The notes: generated from the letters alone by a model not told the origin. Shown: positions 8,035-17,166, counted from the stretch's first letter. The stretch is DNA of 64,000 nt from Rhodanobacter sp. C05 (GCF_002001165.1 NZ_MUNQ01000005.1:434001-498000), one strand, 5' to 3'. Program-made: numbers and translations.

Positions 8035-9318
8035 ATGGCAACAACGCTGGCGGCGGCGCCGACCGACCGTTCGAATATCGGGCCGATGATGATCATCGGC
8101 GTGCTGTTTTTCATCTTCGGCTTCGTCACCTGGCTCAACGGGCCATTGATCACCTTCGTCAAACTCGCTTTTCAGGTGCAGGACGCCTATGCGTTCCTGG
8201 TGCCGTTCGCGTTCTACATTTCCTATTTCGTGTTCTCGCTGCCCGCATCGATGGTCCTGCGCCGTACTGGCATGAAGAAAGGCATGGCACTGGGCCTGTT
8301 CGTGATGGCGATCGGCGCGATGATGTTCGGTCAGTTCGCCACCATGCGCGTGTTTTTCGGCGCGCTCGCGGGATTGTTCGTGATCGGCGCCGGCTTGTCG
8401 TTGCTGCAGACCGCCTCCAACCCGTACATCAGCATCCTGGGGCCGATCGACAGCGCAGCACAGCGCATCGCGTTCATGGGCATCTGCAACAAGTTCGCCG
8501 GCATTTTGGCGCCGCTGCTGATCGGCGCGCTGGTGTTGCACGGCATCGGCGACCTCGACCAGCAGGTGAAGGCAGCCGACCCGGCGACGCGCACCATGCT
8601 GCTCGACACGTTCGCCGCCAAGATCCACCTGCCCTACATGATCATGGCCGGCGCACTGGTGCTGCTGGCGGTCTGGGTGGTGCGCTCCTCGCTGCCCGAG
8701 ATCAAGCCGGCCGGCGCGAACGACGAACGCGCCATCGGCCACACCGGTCGCAGCATCTTCAGCTTCCCGCATCTGTGGCTGGGCGTGCTGTGCCTGTTCC
8801 TGTACGTGGGCGTGGAAGTGATGGCGGGCGACGCGATCGGCACCTACGGCCAGGGTTTCGGGCTGCCGCTGGACCAGACCAAGTTCTTCACCGCATTCAC
8901 GCTGGGCGCGATGCTGCTGGGCTACGTCGTAGGTCTCCTGGTGATCCCGCGCTTCGTCTCGCAACAGCGCTACCTGGCGGTGTCGGCGGTGCTCGGCGTG
9001 CTGTTCACGCTCGGTGCCTACATCACCCACGGCTACGCCTCGGTGATGTTCGTCGCCGCTCTGGGCTTCGCCAACGCGATGATGTGGCCGGCAATCTTTC
9101 CACTGGCGATCAAGGGGCTCGGCCGACACACCGAAGCTGCTTCTGCGCTGTTGATCATGGGTATCGTGGGCGGTGCGTTGATTCCGCAGGTGTTCGTGCA
9201 TCTGAAGGAGCACATCGATTTCCAGCTCGCGTTCGCCCTGCTGATGCTGCCGTGCTACCTGTACATCCTGTATTACGGCATGCGCGGTCACCGGGTCGGC
9301 CAGGAACATGCCGGGTAA
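8035..9318 (+). CDS. nagP: NagP/FucP-type sugar:proton symporter (major facilitator superfamily)
   Basis: This inner-membrane transporter of the glucose/galactose/fucose:H+ symporter subgroup has 427 residues and about 12 hydrophobic helices. It shows the family start motif FFIFGFVTWLNGPLI, the loop RRTGMKKGMALGLFVMAIGA, and LQTASNPYISILGP near residue 130. ATG 8035 is preceded by GGGGAGAG at five bases, and in-frame codons further upstream overlap the promoter. In xanthomonads and Shewanella the nag-linked members import GlcNAc. The adjacent hexosaminidase, kinase and LacI gene support that here. It lies 92 bases upstream of the regulator gene on the same strand. Confidence 0.88.
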   Translation: MATTLAAAPTDRSNIGPMMIIGVLFFIFGFVTWLNGPLITFVKLAFQVQDAYAFLVPFAFYISYFVFSLPASMVLRRTGMKKGMALGLFVMAIGAMMFGQFATMRVFFGALAGLFVIGAGLSLLQTASNPYISILGPIDSAAQRIAFMGICNKFAGILAPLLIGALVLHGIGDLDQQVKAADPATRTMLLDTFAAKIHLPYMIMAGALVLLAVWVVRSSLPEIKPAGANDERAIGHTGRSIFSFPHLWLGVLCLFLYVGVEVMAGDAIGTYGQGFGLPLDQTKFFTAFTLGAMLLGYVVGLLVIPRFVSQQRYLAVSAVLGVLFTLGAYITHGYASVMFVAALGFANAMMWPAIFPLAIKGLGRHTEAASALLIMGIVGGALIPQVFVHLKEHIDFQLAFALLMLPCYLYILYYGMRGHRVGQEHAG

Positions 9319-9410
9319 ATTGAATCGCGTATTCGCTCCGGTCATGGCCATACGCTAGGATGCACGAGGCGCTGCTGGCGCCCCTTATTTTCGATGCAAG
9401 AGGTTCGCGG

Positions 9411-10460
9411 GTGCGCAGTGCCACCATCAAGGATGTCGCAGAGCGGGCCGGCGTCTCGCTGAAGACGGTCTCGCGGGTCATCAACAACGAACCCTCGGTG
9501 CACGCGCGCACGCGCGCGAAAGTGCAGCGGGAGATCGACGCGCTCGGCTACCAGCCCGATCCTTCGGCGCGCAGCCTGCGCAGTACTCGCGCCTATGCGC
9601 TTGGTCTCGTTTACGACAACCCCAACGCGCACTACATCATCAACCTGCAGCGCGGCGTGCTGTCGGTATGCCGCAGCAGCGGTTTCGGTCTGCAGATCCA
9701 TCCCTGCGACTCGTCCTCGCCGAAGCTTGCGGACGAGTTGTGCGAACTGGTGCGCCGCTCGCGCCTGGCCGGACTGGTGCTGGCGCCACCGATGTCCGAG
9801 CAGGTGGAACTGATCCGCACGCTCAGCGAAGCGAAGATCCCGTTCATGCGGATCATCTCGGCACGCAAGGATCCGCAGGACGGCTACCCCTGCGTCTATG
9901 TGGACGATCGCGATGCGGCCTACGCGATTACCGAGCACCTGATCCAGCTTGGTCATCAGCGCATCGGCTTTCTGTGGGGTGGTCGCGAGCACCGCTCCAG
10001 TCCCGAGCGCTACCAGGGCTACGAGGATGCGTTGAAGGATTACGGCATCACGCTCGACCGCAAGCTGATCGTTCCCGGCGACTACACCTTCGACGATGGC
10101 TTTCGCGGCGCACGCAAGTTGCTGGCGCTGAAGGATCGGCCCAGCGCAATCTTCGGCTCGAACGACGAGATCGCCGCCGGCGTGCTGGCGGCCGCGCACT
10201 CCGACGGCATCAATGTGCCATACGACCTGTCGATCGCCGGCTTCGAGGACAGCCCGTTCTCCAAGCAGTCGTGGCCCGCGCTGACCACCGCGCGGCAGGC
10301 CACCGAGGAGATCGCACGGCACGCCGCGCAGCGGCTGATCGACGATCTGCAGCGCGACGCCAACGGTGAACCAGTCAACAGTACCAATGAAGGCTTCAGC
10401 CCGGAGCTGGTGGTGCGCGGCTCGACGGCACCTCGGCATACCGCGCCGCCCAAACGCTGA
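9411..10460 (+). CDS. nagR: LacI-family transcriptional repressor, NagR-like
   Basis: The product is a DNA-binding repressor with an N-terminal LacI helix-turn-helix and hinge (TIKDVAERAGVSLKTVSRVI to about residue 60). A periplasmic-binding-protein-like ligand domain follows, with LGLVYDNPNAHYI, FGSNDEIAAGVL and DLSIAGFEDSPFS typical of the family. I chose GTG 9411, which has AGAGG seven bases upstream and places the helix-turn-helix at the very N-terminus. A longer frame from 9360 adds 17 unrelated residues. The gene is adjacent to the NagP-type transporter and close to two LacI-type palindromes, so it is very probably the repressor of the GlcNAc regulon with GlcNAc or its 6-phosphate as inducer. 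The inducer is inferred. Confidence 0.85.
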   Translation: MRSATIKDVAERAGVSLKTVSRVINNEPSVHARTRAKVQREIDALGYQPDPSARSLRSTRAYALGLVYDNPNAHYIINLQRGVLSVCRSSGFGLQIHPCDSSSPKLADELCELVRRSRLAGLVLAPPMSEQVELIRTLSEAKIPFMRIISARKDPQDGYPCVYVDDRDAAYAITEHLIQLGHQRIGFLWGGREHRSSPERYQGYEDALKDYGITLDRKLIVPGDYTFDDGFRGARKLLALKDRPSAIFGSNDEIAAGVLAAAHSDGINVPYDLSIAGFEDSPFSKQSWPALTTARQATEEIARHAAQRLIDDLQRDANGEPVNSTNEGFSPELVVRGSTAPRHTAPPKR

Positions 10461-10496
10461 GCGTCCGGGCGGCTCGAACAACCGATATTTTCCTGC

Positions 10497-10608
10497 CGTC
10501 ATCCCGGCGCAGGCCGGGATCGCTTGTTGCTGATGGCTGGTTTCGCCGTCGCAAAGCCATTACCAGCTTTACTGCTGTAGAGCGATTCCGGCCTGCGCCG
10601 GAATGACG
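10497..10608. repeat. Dispersed inverted-repeat element (REP/MITE-like), copy 1
   Basis: The outer arms CGTCATCCCGGCGCAGGCC and GGCCTGCGCCGGAATGACG are nearly perfect complements around a 55-base centre. A related element with the same GTCATCCC...GGAATGAC ends lies at 32274-32356. It fills most of the gap between nagR and the S10 peptidase gene and may also end both converging transcripts. Confidence 0.75.
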
Positions 10609-10632
10609 AAAAAGTGGGCTATCCAGACAACC

Positions 10633-12243
10633 TCAATGCCTCACGTTGTCGGTCTGCTCGATGAAGCGGGCCACGTTGTCGTGCAACTGCTTCAATGACG
10701 CCTCGTGCGCGTACACCATGTGCCCGGACGGATACCACGAGTAGCTGATGTTGCTCTCGAGGCTGGTCGGGATCGGCAGGTGATGCATCTCGTAGTCGGC
10801 CGCGAAGAATGGTGTGGCCAGATCGAAATAGCCGCCGTTCAAGTACACCTTGAGGTTGGGGTTGGTCTTCATCGCGGTGGCCAGGTCCGGCATCACATTG
10901 GTCGAGGACTGCAGCGCCTCGCCCTGCACGCCCGGCGCCTTGTGCGCGAAATCCCAGTGGTCGATGTCGGCAAACTCGCGGTATTGCCGGCCGTCACCGA
11001 ACTTCAGGTCACGCCGCACGTAGTCGTTGAACGCAGCGATATAGGCCGAGCTGATCGCCGAAGATTGCGGATCGTAGTCGGACTCCTTGCTCAGCGGATC
11101 GATCGAAGGCCCGGCAAAGCGGCTGTCCAGCCGACCCGTGGTGGTGTCTTCGCCGGTCTGCAGCTCGTGCTCGAACATGCCGCCGCTGACCCGTAGGTTC
11201 GCCTTCAGCAGATAGGCCACCGACAGCCCGGTGTACTGGTGCAGCTTTTCCGCCACGGCCTGCTTCTGCGCGTCGCTGAGCCGCGAGCCGGCCATCAGCG
11301 CCTGTGTGTAGTCACCCAGCGCGTACTGCTTCACCTCTTCGAGGAACGGCTCCAGTGCTGCCGGCTGCTGCGGCAGCTTGTGATGGTAGAACGCGGTGGC
11401 GGCGAACGTGGGCAACGCCAGCTCGTACGGCAGGTCGATGCCGGGATTGAATTCGGGGCCATCGATGCTGGTGTCGAAGTTGAGGATCTGCGAGAGCAGG
11501 ATCACGCCGTTCAGATCGACGCTGTTCTCGTTTTCCAGGATGTTCGCCAGCACCGCCGAACGGGTTGTGCCATAGCTTTCGCCGAACAGGTATTTCGGCG
11601 AATTCCAGCGCCCGTACTTCGACAGGAACTGGGTGATGAACTGGGCGAACGCATGGCCGTCGCCATCGACACCGTAGATCGCCTTGCGCCGATCCTTCAT
11701 CTGCTCGTCGCGCTTGGACTTGTCGGCGTCATCCGCGATCAGCCGGCTGAAACCGGCGCCAGGTGCGTCGATGAACACCACGTCGGAGGCATCGAGCAGG
11801 CTGTAGTCGTTGTTGACCAAGCCATACGGTGCGGCCGGTGTATGCGTGTCGTCGGCAGTCACCACCCGCTTCGGACCGAACGCGCCCATGTGCAGCCACA
11901 CCGTGGCCGAGCCGGGACCGCCGTTGTAGATGAAAGTGACCGGCCGCTTGGTCGCTTCGGCGCCTTTCTTGAAATAGGCGACATAGAACATGCTCACCTG
12001 GGGCTCGTTTTCCTTGTCGCCACTGCCGTGCAGCACCAGCGTGCCGGCCACCGCCTTGTAATCGATGCGATGGCCTTCCACCGACACGGAGCCCTCGCTG
12101 CCGGACGATTGCGGCTGCAGCAGGGCCGCATCCGGCTTCGTCGCATCGGGCTTGTCCTTGTCGTCCTTCTTGTCGGTAGCGGCAATCGCAACAGTGCTGA
12201 GCAACAGGGCGGCAAGGGCCGCGGCAAGGGGAAGTTTGCGCAT
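10633..12243 (-). CDS. Peptidase S10 (serine carboxypeptidase-like), exported
   Basis: The 536-residue product is a member of the bacterial S10 serine carboxypeptidase family. It has a cleavable signal peptide (MRKLPLAAALAALLLSTVAIAA) and a charged linker rich in Asp and Lys. Next come the oxyanion-hole motif YNGGPGSATVW (about residue 107) and the nucleophile motif FGESYGTTRSAV (Ser about 223). A C-terminal VYLNGGYFDLATP supplies the Asp and SGHMVYAHE the His. It probably trims peptides in the periplasm. An in-frame ATG at 12255 abuts GAGG with no spacing, so the ATG at 12243, 12 bases from that GAGG, is preferred. It stands alone, with a repeat element downstream and no obvious operon partner. 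Confidence 0.88.
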   Translation of the reverse strand: MRKLPLAAALAALLLSTVAIAATDKKDDKDKPDATKPDAALLQPQSSGSEGSVSVEGHRIDYKAVAGTLVLHGSGDKENEPQVSMFYVAYFKKGAEATKRPVTFIYNGGPGSATVWLHMGAFGPKRVVTADDTHTPAAPYGLVNNDYSLLDASDVVFIDAPGAGFSRLIADDADKSKRDEQMKDRRKAIYGVDGDGHAFAQFITQFLSKYGRWNSPKYLFGESYGTTRSAVLANILENENSVDLNGVILLSQILNFDTSIDGPEFNPGIDLPYELALPTFAATAFYHHKLPQQPAALEPFLEEVKQYALGDYTQALMAGSRLSDAQKQAVAEKLHQYTGLSVAYLLKANLRVSGGMFEHELQTGEDTTTGRLDSRFAGPSIDPLSKESDYDPQSSAISSAYIAAFNDYVRRDLKFGDGRQYREFADIDHWDFAHKAPGVQGEALQSSTNVMPDLATAMKTNPNLKVYLNGGYFDLATPFFAADYEMHHLPIPTSLESNISYSWYPSGHMVYAHEASLKQLHDNVARFIEQTDNVRH

Positions 12244-12345
12244 GGACGGGTACATCCTCAGCAGGCAGAGGCGCAGCCCGCCCCGGGTTAGCCTGCAGCA
12301 TAGGCATCGAGGCAGCCGGCTTTCATCTCCCAGAAGTCACTGCTC

Positions 12346-13203
12346 TCAGAAGAAGGCAATCAAGCCGATCGCCAGCAGCGCCAGCAGCACGCCACTGAAG
12401 TTGAGCCAACTCAGACGCTCGCGAAAAGCCAGCACGCCAACCAGCGCACCGAGCGCCACCACGCCGATATTCATGCTGGCAAACACCAGCGCCGGATGTT
12501 GCGGCAGCGCGCGATGGCCACGCAGGTAGAACAGGATGTTGCCGAAGTTGGCCAACCCCAGTGCCACACCGCCCAATGCGCTGCGTGCGGTGAAGCGGGT
12601 GCGGCCGCGCAGGCGGCGCCACAGCTGCAGCGCGAAGGCTACCAGCAGCGCGAGCGCGAACATCGCCTGCAGCGACGCACCCAGTGGCACACCGGCCAGC
12701 GCCACGCGCTTGAACAGGATGTCGATCGCACCGAAACCGCCCAGGACCAGCAGCGGATACAGCCAGCCGGCGACGCCGCTGTCGGCCACACCCTGCCCGT
12801 TGCGCCAGACCATGCACAACAGCGCTAGCAGGCCGAGCGTGATGCCAGCCACCTTGAGTCCGCTGAGCTGTTCGCCGAACAACAGGAACGCCGCCAGCAG
12901 CGAGAGCAACAGCGACAGCCGCTGCGCCGCATCGCTGCGCACGATGCCGGCATGCCGAACCGACGCGCCCAGCGCGAGAAAGATCGTCGGCAGCAGCACG
13001 CCCAGCCCCGCCAAGGCGAGCCATGGCGCACCCGGCTCGCGCAAGCTCGCCAGCGACGACTGCAAGAGCAACGCGGTGAGTGCACCGGCCACGACGTAGT
13101 TCCAGGCAATCGCCTGGCCCACATCGACATCGAAGCGGCGCGCCAGCTTCAGCAGTACTGACACCAATACGCTGCAGATGACGCTCAGCAATACATAGAT
13201 CAC
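12346..13203 (-). CDS. EamA/DMT-family membrane transporter
   Basis: The 285-residue protein consists of about ten hydrophobic helices arranged as two repeats, the layout of drug/metabolite (EamA) transporters. The first half contains SVRHAGIVRSDAAQRLSLLLSLLAAFLLFGE, typical of the helix 3-4 region. The second ends in FASMNIGVVALGALVGVLAFRERLS, the usual end of an EamA repeat. The start is GTG 13203 with GGGAG seven bases upstream. The substrate cannot be told from sequence. The gene lies 25 bases from the end of the TSUP gene on the same strand, so DUF442, TSUP and this gene may form one leftward unit. Confidence 0.8.
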   Translation of the reverse strand: MIYVLLSVICSVLVSVLLKLARRFDVDVGQAIAWNYVVAGALTALLLQSSLASLREPGAPWLALAGLGVLLPTIFLALGASVRHAGIVRSDAAQRLSLLLSLLAAFLLFGEQLSGLKVAGITLGLLALLCMVWRNGQGVADSGVAGWLYPLLVLGGFGAIDILFKRVALAGVPLGASLQAMFALALLVAFALQLWRRLRGRTRFTARSALGGVALGLANFGNILFYLRGHRALPQHPALVFASMNIGVVALGALVGVLAFRERLSWLNFSGVLLALLAIGLIAFF

Positions 13204-13227
13204 CCCGACACTCCCGTCATGCGTCGG

Positions 13228-13995
13228 TCACCCGCGCAGATTCCTGGCCAGCATGAACACGGCAACGGCAACGATCGCCAGCGCGAAAACCACGTGCAGC
13301 GTGCCGCGGGTTTTCGCCAGCCGGTGTGCGCCCAGCGCACCAAGCCAGCCGCCAAGAATACCGCCAGCGATGAAACCGGCTGCCGCGCGCCAGTCGATCA
13401 GGCCCGAGGCAGCGTAGTTGAGTGCGGTGGTGGTGGCGAACGCGCCCACCGAAAACAGCGAGGTGCCGATTGCTTCGATGATCGCCATGCCGCTGGCGAA
13501 CATCAGTCCCGGCACGACCAGGAAGCCGCCGCCGATGCCGAAGAAGCCGGACAGACTGCCCGCACCAAACCCGACTGCACCGAGTCGCGGAAACAAGTGC
13601 GGCAATGGATAACGATCGACACCGCCACCGCGGCGCCCGCGCAACATCAGCGCAGCCACCACCAGCATCAGCACGGCAAACAGCACCAGCAGACGCTGGC
13701 CATCGACCAGTTTGCCAAGGGTCGAACCGACGAACGCACCGATGACTCCGGTCGCGGCAAACGTGAAGGCCGCCTTCCAGCGCACATGGCCGGCACGCGC
13801 ATGCGGGATCAGATTCGCGAACGCATTGATCGCGACCGCCACCGCGCTGGTGCCGATCGCCAGATGCGGATCGCGCACACCCACCACATACAGCAGCAGC
13901 GGCGTGGCCAGGATCGAACCGCCACCGCCGATCAGCGCCAGCGAGAAACCGACCAGCGAACCGCAGACGATGGCGAGCAGGTCAGGCAGCAGCAT
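13228..13995 (-). CDS. Sulfite exporter TauE/SafE (TSUP) family permease
   Basis: The 255-residue polytopic membrane protein has the two half-repeats of the TSUP family, marked by SLALIGGGGSILATPLLLY near the N-terminus and LSGFFGIGGGFLVVPGLMF in the middle, each followed by three or four helices. These carriers move sulfite, sulfonates or other small sulfur anions across the inner membrane. The start ATG 13995 lies two bases beyond the stop codon of the upstream DUF442 gene (TGA 14000-13998), so the two are translationally linked. In Xylella and Agrobacterium, similar permeases pair with DUF442 proteins in hydrogen-sulfide detoxification operons. That supports a sulfur role here, although no persulfide dioxygenase is nearby. 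Confidence 0.85.
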   Translation of the reverse strand: MLLPDLLAIVCGSLVGFSLALIGGGGSILATPLLLYVVGVRDPHLAIGTSAVAVAINAFANLIPHARAGHVRWKAAFTFAATGVIGAFVGSTLGKLVDGQRLLVLFAVLMLVVAALMLRGRRGGGVDRYPLPHLFPRLGAVGFGAGSLSGFFGIGGGFLVVPGLMFASGMAIIEAIGTSLFSVGAFATTTALNYAASGLIDWRAAAGFIAGGILGGWLGALGAHRLAKTRGTLHVVFALAIVAVAVFMLARNLRG

Positions 13996-13997
13996 GC

Positions 13998-14423
13998 TCA
14001 ACGCGTTGCGGCCTGTTGCAGGCGCGGTCGCAGCGCGTCGAGGTCATATCCGGCCGCGGCCGCCGCCCGCAGGACATCTTCCACCGGCTGGCTGCGTGCG
14101 GCGCCGAGTGCCCACAACATGGTCGAGCGCGTGCCGGTGCGGCAGAACGCCAACGTCGGTGCCGGCAGCGTAGTCAACGCCTGCGTAAACGCCTCCACCT
14201 GGGCGTCCTGCAGTTGTCCGGAGATCACCGGCAGATACTGATAAGTCACGTCATGGCGTGCAGCCAGCGCGGCGATGACCGCACTATCCGGCTGCCCTGC
14301 TGCCTCGCCATCCGGGCGGTTATTGATCAGGCTGCGGAAACCCTGTGCGGCGAGCAGCTCGACATCGGCCTCGTCGATCTGTCCGCTGACACTGAGGGTC
14401 TCGGTGAGTTGCCGCAGCTGCAT
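13998..14423 (-). CDS. DUF442/TIGR01244-family phosphatase-like or sulfurtransferase-like protein
   Basis: This small cytoplasmic protein of 141 residues has the protein-tyrosine-phosphatase-like fold. It begins LTETLSVSGQIDEADVELLAAQGFRSLINNRPDGE and carries the active-site loop CRTGTRS (Cys about 107) after VEAFTQALTTLPAPTLAF. These features define the group fused or linked to the beta-lactamase-hydrolase/persulfide-dioxygenase genes. The ATG has AAGGA nine bases upstream. Its tight coupling with a TSUP permease suggests that it handles sulfane or persulfide groups. A phosphatase role cannot be excluded, because the CX5R loop is intact. Confidence 0.8.
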   Translation of the reverse strand: MQLRQLTETLSVSGQIDEADVELLAAQGFRSLINNRPDGEAAGQPDSAVIAALAARHDVTYQYLPVISGQLQDAQVEAFTQALTTLPAPTLAFCRTGTRSTMLWALGAARSQPVEDVLRAAAAAGYDLDALRPRLQQAATR

Positions 14424-14619
14424 CCTGGGAAATCCTTCGCGATGAACATGTCACGCCGATGTGAGTTGAAAAACAGGCATCCGGGACACTACGACTACCG
14501 CGTTTGTCACGCCCCTCGCACCTGTCATCGACACGCATGGTAGTCCCGGAACCCATGCCGCGTCCGCGCCGGACGCAGCATGATCGCGAGGCTCGCAGGC
14601 TGCCCTCGGCAGAGTTGGA

Positions 14620-15558
14620 TTAAAAGCCCAGGCTCGCCGTCAACTTGCCCTGCCAGTGCGGCACCAGCTGGTTGCCGTTGACGTGCTGGTAGACCGGCTT
14701 CTCCACATCCGCATACAACCGGATGCGTCGAATGCGCAGCTCAAGCGCCGGTGCAAACAGCAGTCGCTGGTAGCCGCTGCTGGCCGGGTCGGCGTTTGCA
14801 CCCGCATCGCGCGCGCGCAACGACACCAGCGCCTGCAGGATCGGGGTGAGCCGCACGCCGTTGCCCAGATTCCAGCCTCCGGAATAGACACCAAAGGCAC
14901 TGTCCAGCTCGGTGCCGGGACGATAGCCCGCGCGAGTGTTCAACGGCTGGTCGAGCTGGGCCTGGATGAAGCTGCCCCAGTTGCTCTGGCCGAAATAGGT
15001 CTGGTGATAGCCGCCGAGCAGCAGGTCGGTGGTGCCGGTGCCGATTTCCGTGTCGCGATCGAAGCCGGGGTACCGCCAATCGCCCGTGGCCAGCTTCAGG
15101 CCAAAGGTCAGTCCGGTCGACATGTCCGCCGAGAAACCCGTGTACATGCCGCTGATGCGGACATCGCCGATCGAGCCATGATTGAAATCGCTCAACGTCC
15201 CGGTGTCGTCATCTAATGTCGAGAAATGCCTTTGCGTGTACGGCAGCTCGACCATGACGCCCCAGTCGCGGTTGAACATCTCTTGCAGGCCAGCAACATA
15301 GAACTCGCTGCGGATGTGCTTGTCGTCGTTGTCCGCCTTGGGCGCCGAGGAACTGCCCGCCCAGTTGGTGTCCTGGTCGAGATAGCTCGCCTGCAGGAAC
15401 ACGGTGGTGTTCGCGCCGTTCGGCAACAGTGCGCTGGTGCCGACATCGAACACACCGCAGCCGCAGGCGCAGGCCTGCGCGGACGATGACCAGACGAAAG
15501 CAAGGCCGAGCAGCAGCGTACCGAGGGCAGCGCGCGCTGGAAGACGGGAATGAGACAT
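14620..15558 (-). CDS. Outer-membrane beta-barrel protein, 'transporter'/phenol-MetA-like family
   Basis: The 312-residue product has a signal peptide (MSHSRLPARAALGTLLLG to about residue 27), then an unusual mature N-terminus CACGCGVFDVG. The rest consists of amphipathic strands with alternating aromatic residues, ending in KLTASLGF, which suits an outer-membrane barrel. ATG 15558 has AGGA six bases upstream. A longer frame from 15669 adds residues with no signal sequence. The Cys-rich start just after the signal could bind a metal or anchor lipid. Its upstream neighbour is a DUF2946 gene, a family often next to copper-uptake or copper-resistance genes, so a metal-related role is possible but unproven. 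Confidence 0.65.
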   Translation of the reverse strand: MSHSRLPARAALGTLLLGLAFVWSSSAQACACGCGVFDVGTSALLPNGANTTVFLQASYLDQDTNWAGSSSAPKADNDDKHIRSEFYVAGLQEMFNRDWGVMVELPYTQRHFSTLDDDTGTLSDFNHGSIGDVRISGMYTGFSADMSTGLTFGLKLATGDWRYPGFDRDTEIGTGTTDLLLGGYHQTYFGQSNWGSFIQAQLDQPLNTRAGYRPGTELDSAFGVYSGGWNLGNGVRLTPILQALVSLRARDAGANADPASSGYQRLLFAPALELRIRRIRLYADVEKPVYQHVNGNQLVPHWQGKLTASLGF

Positions 15559-15723
15559 GGAAGATCCTGTAGGGATGAGGCATCCCGAAATACTTGAGAA
15601 GGTTCGAAGGCGTAGCCGAACGCGATCCAGCCCGTACGTCCACGGGCCCATCCGCAAGTGCGGAGGCATGCACGTTCGGCAACGCGGACGCGCTGATGAA
15701 ACCGCGCGTATCCGGGTCAGCGA

Positions 15724-16155
15724 TCAGGCGTGCGGAAACGCCGGAGGGCCGCGTGGCGCGGCAGCCAGCCAGACCCGTGTGATGGACGCCATGCGCTCCG
15801 GCAGGAGCGTCGGCATGCTGGCCACCGGCGTTGGCAGCAAGGGCAGCCAGAAAGTCGCGGCCAGAGTCGGGCTATGCCCAAGCAGACCGCAGTAGCCGCA
15901 CTTTTCCAACGTCGGCGCATGCGGGCTTGGCTGCTGTGGCGACGAATGATCGATCAGGCCAGCGCGATCTCCGCACCAGCTCCCGAGATCAGGCGACCAC
16001 GACGCGGCGGCGACGGTCTGCGAGACCACCGGCGCGACGATGGTGAGCCACATGGCGAACAATCCCAGCCATGCGACCAACCTTCGATGTCTACGCGTAC
16101 CGATCAATACCTTCCCCGACGTAATCCATCGCGGCAAGCGCCACGCGACCGGCAA
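15724..16155 (-). CDS. DUF2946-domain protein
   Basis: The predicted product of up to 143 residues has one N-terminal hydrophobic helix (RRLVAWLGLFAMWLTIVAPVVSQ) and a C-terminal region with the DUF2946 signature, including a conserved-looking CGYCGLLGHSPTL (about residues 86-98) that could bind a metal. The start is uncertain. TTG 16155 has no clear ribosome site, while an inner TTG at about 16107 follows GGGGAAGG. This family is found beside copper-related outer-membrane receptors and cytochrome genes in Proteobacteria. Here it lies between the cytochrome genes and the barrel protein, all leftward. Confidence 0.65.
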   Translation of the reverse strand: MPVAWRLPRWITSGKVLIGTRRHRRLVAWLGLFAMWLTIVAPVVSQTVAAASWSPDLGSWCGDRAGLIDHSSPQQPSPHAPTLEKCGYCGLLGHSPTLAATFWLPLLPTPVASMPTLLPERMASITRVWLAAAPRGPPAFPHA

Positions 16156-16212
16156 ATCATCCCATACAGACGTTGCAGACGGACTGCGACACGGCGTCGC
16201 GTGACGTTCCGC

Positions 16213-17166
16213 TTACTTCTGCGCGGGCGGCGAACCGAGCAGATGGCCGTTCACTTCGGTGCCGTACAGCGACTGCGGCGTGTCGTGATACTTCGCGCGC
16301 GTGTCGGCCAGATTGCCGGTATAGCGCGGATCCTGCGGGCGCTCATGCGCATCCATGAACATCGCCACGTCCCACGCGTCCTGGTCGCTCAGGCTGCCGC
16401 CGCGGCTCAATGGCATGTTCGCCTTGATGAAGGCGGCGGCGTTGTCCAGCTCATGCATGCCGGCACCCCAGTTGAACGACTGCGTGCCCCACAACGGCGG
16501 AAACACGTTGCGGCCAGCCACCTGCTGGCCCTGCCCGTCGGCGCCGTGGCACAACGCACAGTTCGCCGCGTAGACCTTCTCGCCGCGCGCGTAATCCGCT
16601 GGTTGCGGCGGCTTGAAATCCTGCTTGGGATAACCGGCGCCCTTCAACTTCACACCGACTGGCGCGCTCTTCGCCATCCACCATGAATAGGTTTCCAGCG
16701 CCACCATCTCCGCGCTGTCCAGCGGTGGCGCCTTGCCGTTCATGCTGAAACGGAAGCAGCCCTGCAGCCGTTCGCCGAACGTATTCACCTGGCCAGTCTT
16801 CTTGCGGTACTGCGGATACATGCCGTAGGCGCCCCACAACGGTGCCGAGTTCGCCAGCCGGCCGGCATCGAGATGGCAGTTGCTGCAGCTCAGCGTGTTG
16901 CCGACATACGCGCTGGCATGCGCTGGCGTGTCGGTGAAGATATCGCGGCCCTGGCGAATCACGTCGCCGAGCGGGCCGCTGGGGATTTCTGTTTCCGATG
17001 GCGGCACAAATGCTGGTAATGCCGGCTTGACGGCCGCGCTACTTGTGACGGCGACTGATGCTGCTGGCGCCGCACTGGCGGCAACCGGAGTTGATGCTTT
17101 CTGCGAGCAGGCATTCAACGCGCAGATCGCGATGGTCGCCGCCAGCAAGGCGTGCAGGGTTCTCAT
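16213..17166 (-). CDS. tsdA: TsdA-like diheme cytochrome c (probable thiosulfate dehydrogenase)
   Basis: This periplasmic or lipid-anchored cytochrome is predicted to oxidise thiosulfate to tetrathionate. The 317-residue product has an export signal ending near ALNACSQ (a possible lipobox) and an Ala/Val linker. Heme site one is NTLSCSNCHLDAGR and heme site two is AANCALCHGADGQG. Between them lie GMYPQYRKKTGQVNTFGERLQGCFRFSMNGK and the PVGVKLKGAGYP segment, which resemble TsdA of sulfur-oxidising Proteobacteria. The ATG overlaps the stop of the TsdB-like gene (ATGA at 17163-17166), so the pair is coupled. TsdA enzymes have an unusual Cys ligand on the active-site heme. I cannot confirm that ligand by eye, so other cytochrome oxidoreductase roles remain possible. 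Confidence 0.75.
   Translation of the reverse strand: MRTLHALLAATIAICALNACSQKASTPVAASAAPAASVAVTSSAAVKPALPAFVPPSETEIPSGPLGDVIRQGRDIFTDTPAHASAYVGNTLSCSNCHLDAGRLANSAPLWGAYGMYPQYRKKTGQVNTFGERLQGCFRFSMNGKAPPLDSAEMVALETYSWWMAKSAPVGVKLKGAGYPKQDFKPPQPADYARGEKVYAANCALCHGADGQGQQVAGRNVFPPLWGTQSFNWGAGMHELDNAAAFIKANMPLSRGGSLSDQDAWDVAMFMDAHERPQDPRYTGNLADTRAKYHDTPQSLYGTEVNGHLLGSPPAQK

Noticed and set aside
14554..14582. Hairpin CATGC-CGCGTCCG/CGGACGC-GCATG between DUF442 and the outer-membrane protein gene
   Set aside because: The stem is imperfect and GC-rich with no T-run, so I could not separate it from chance structure and did not list it as a terminator.
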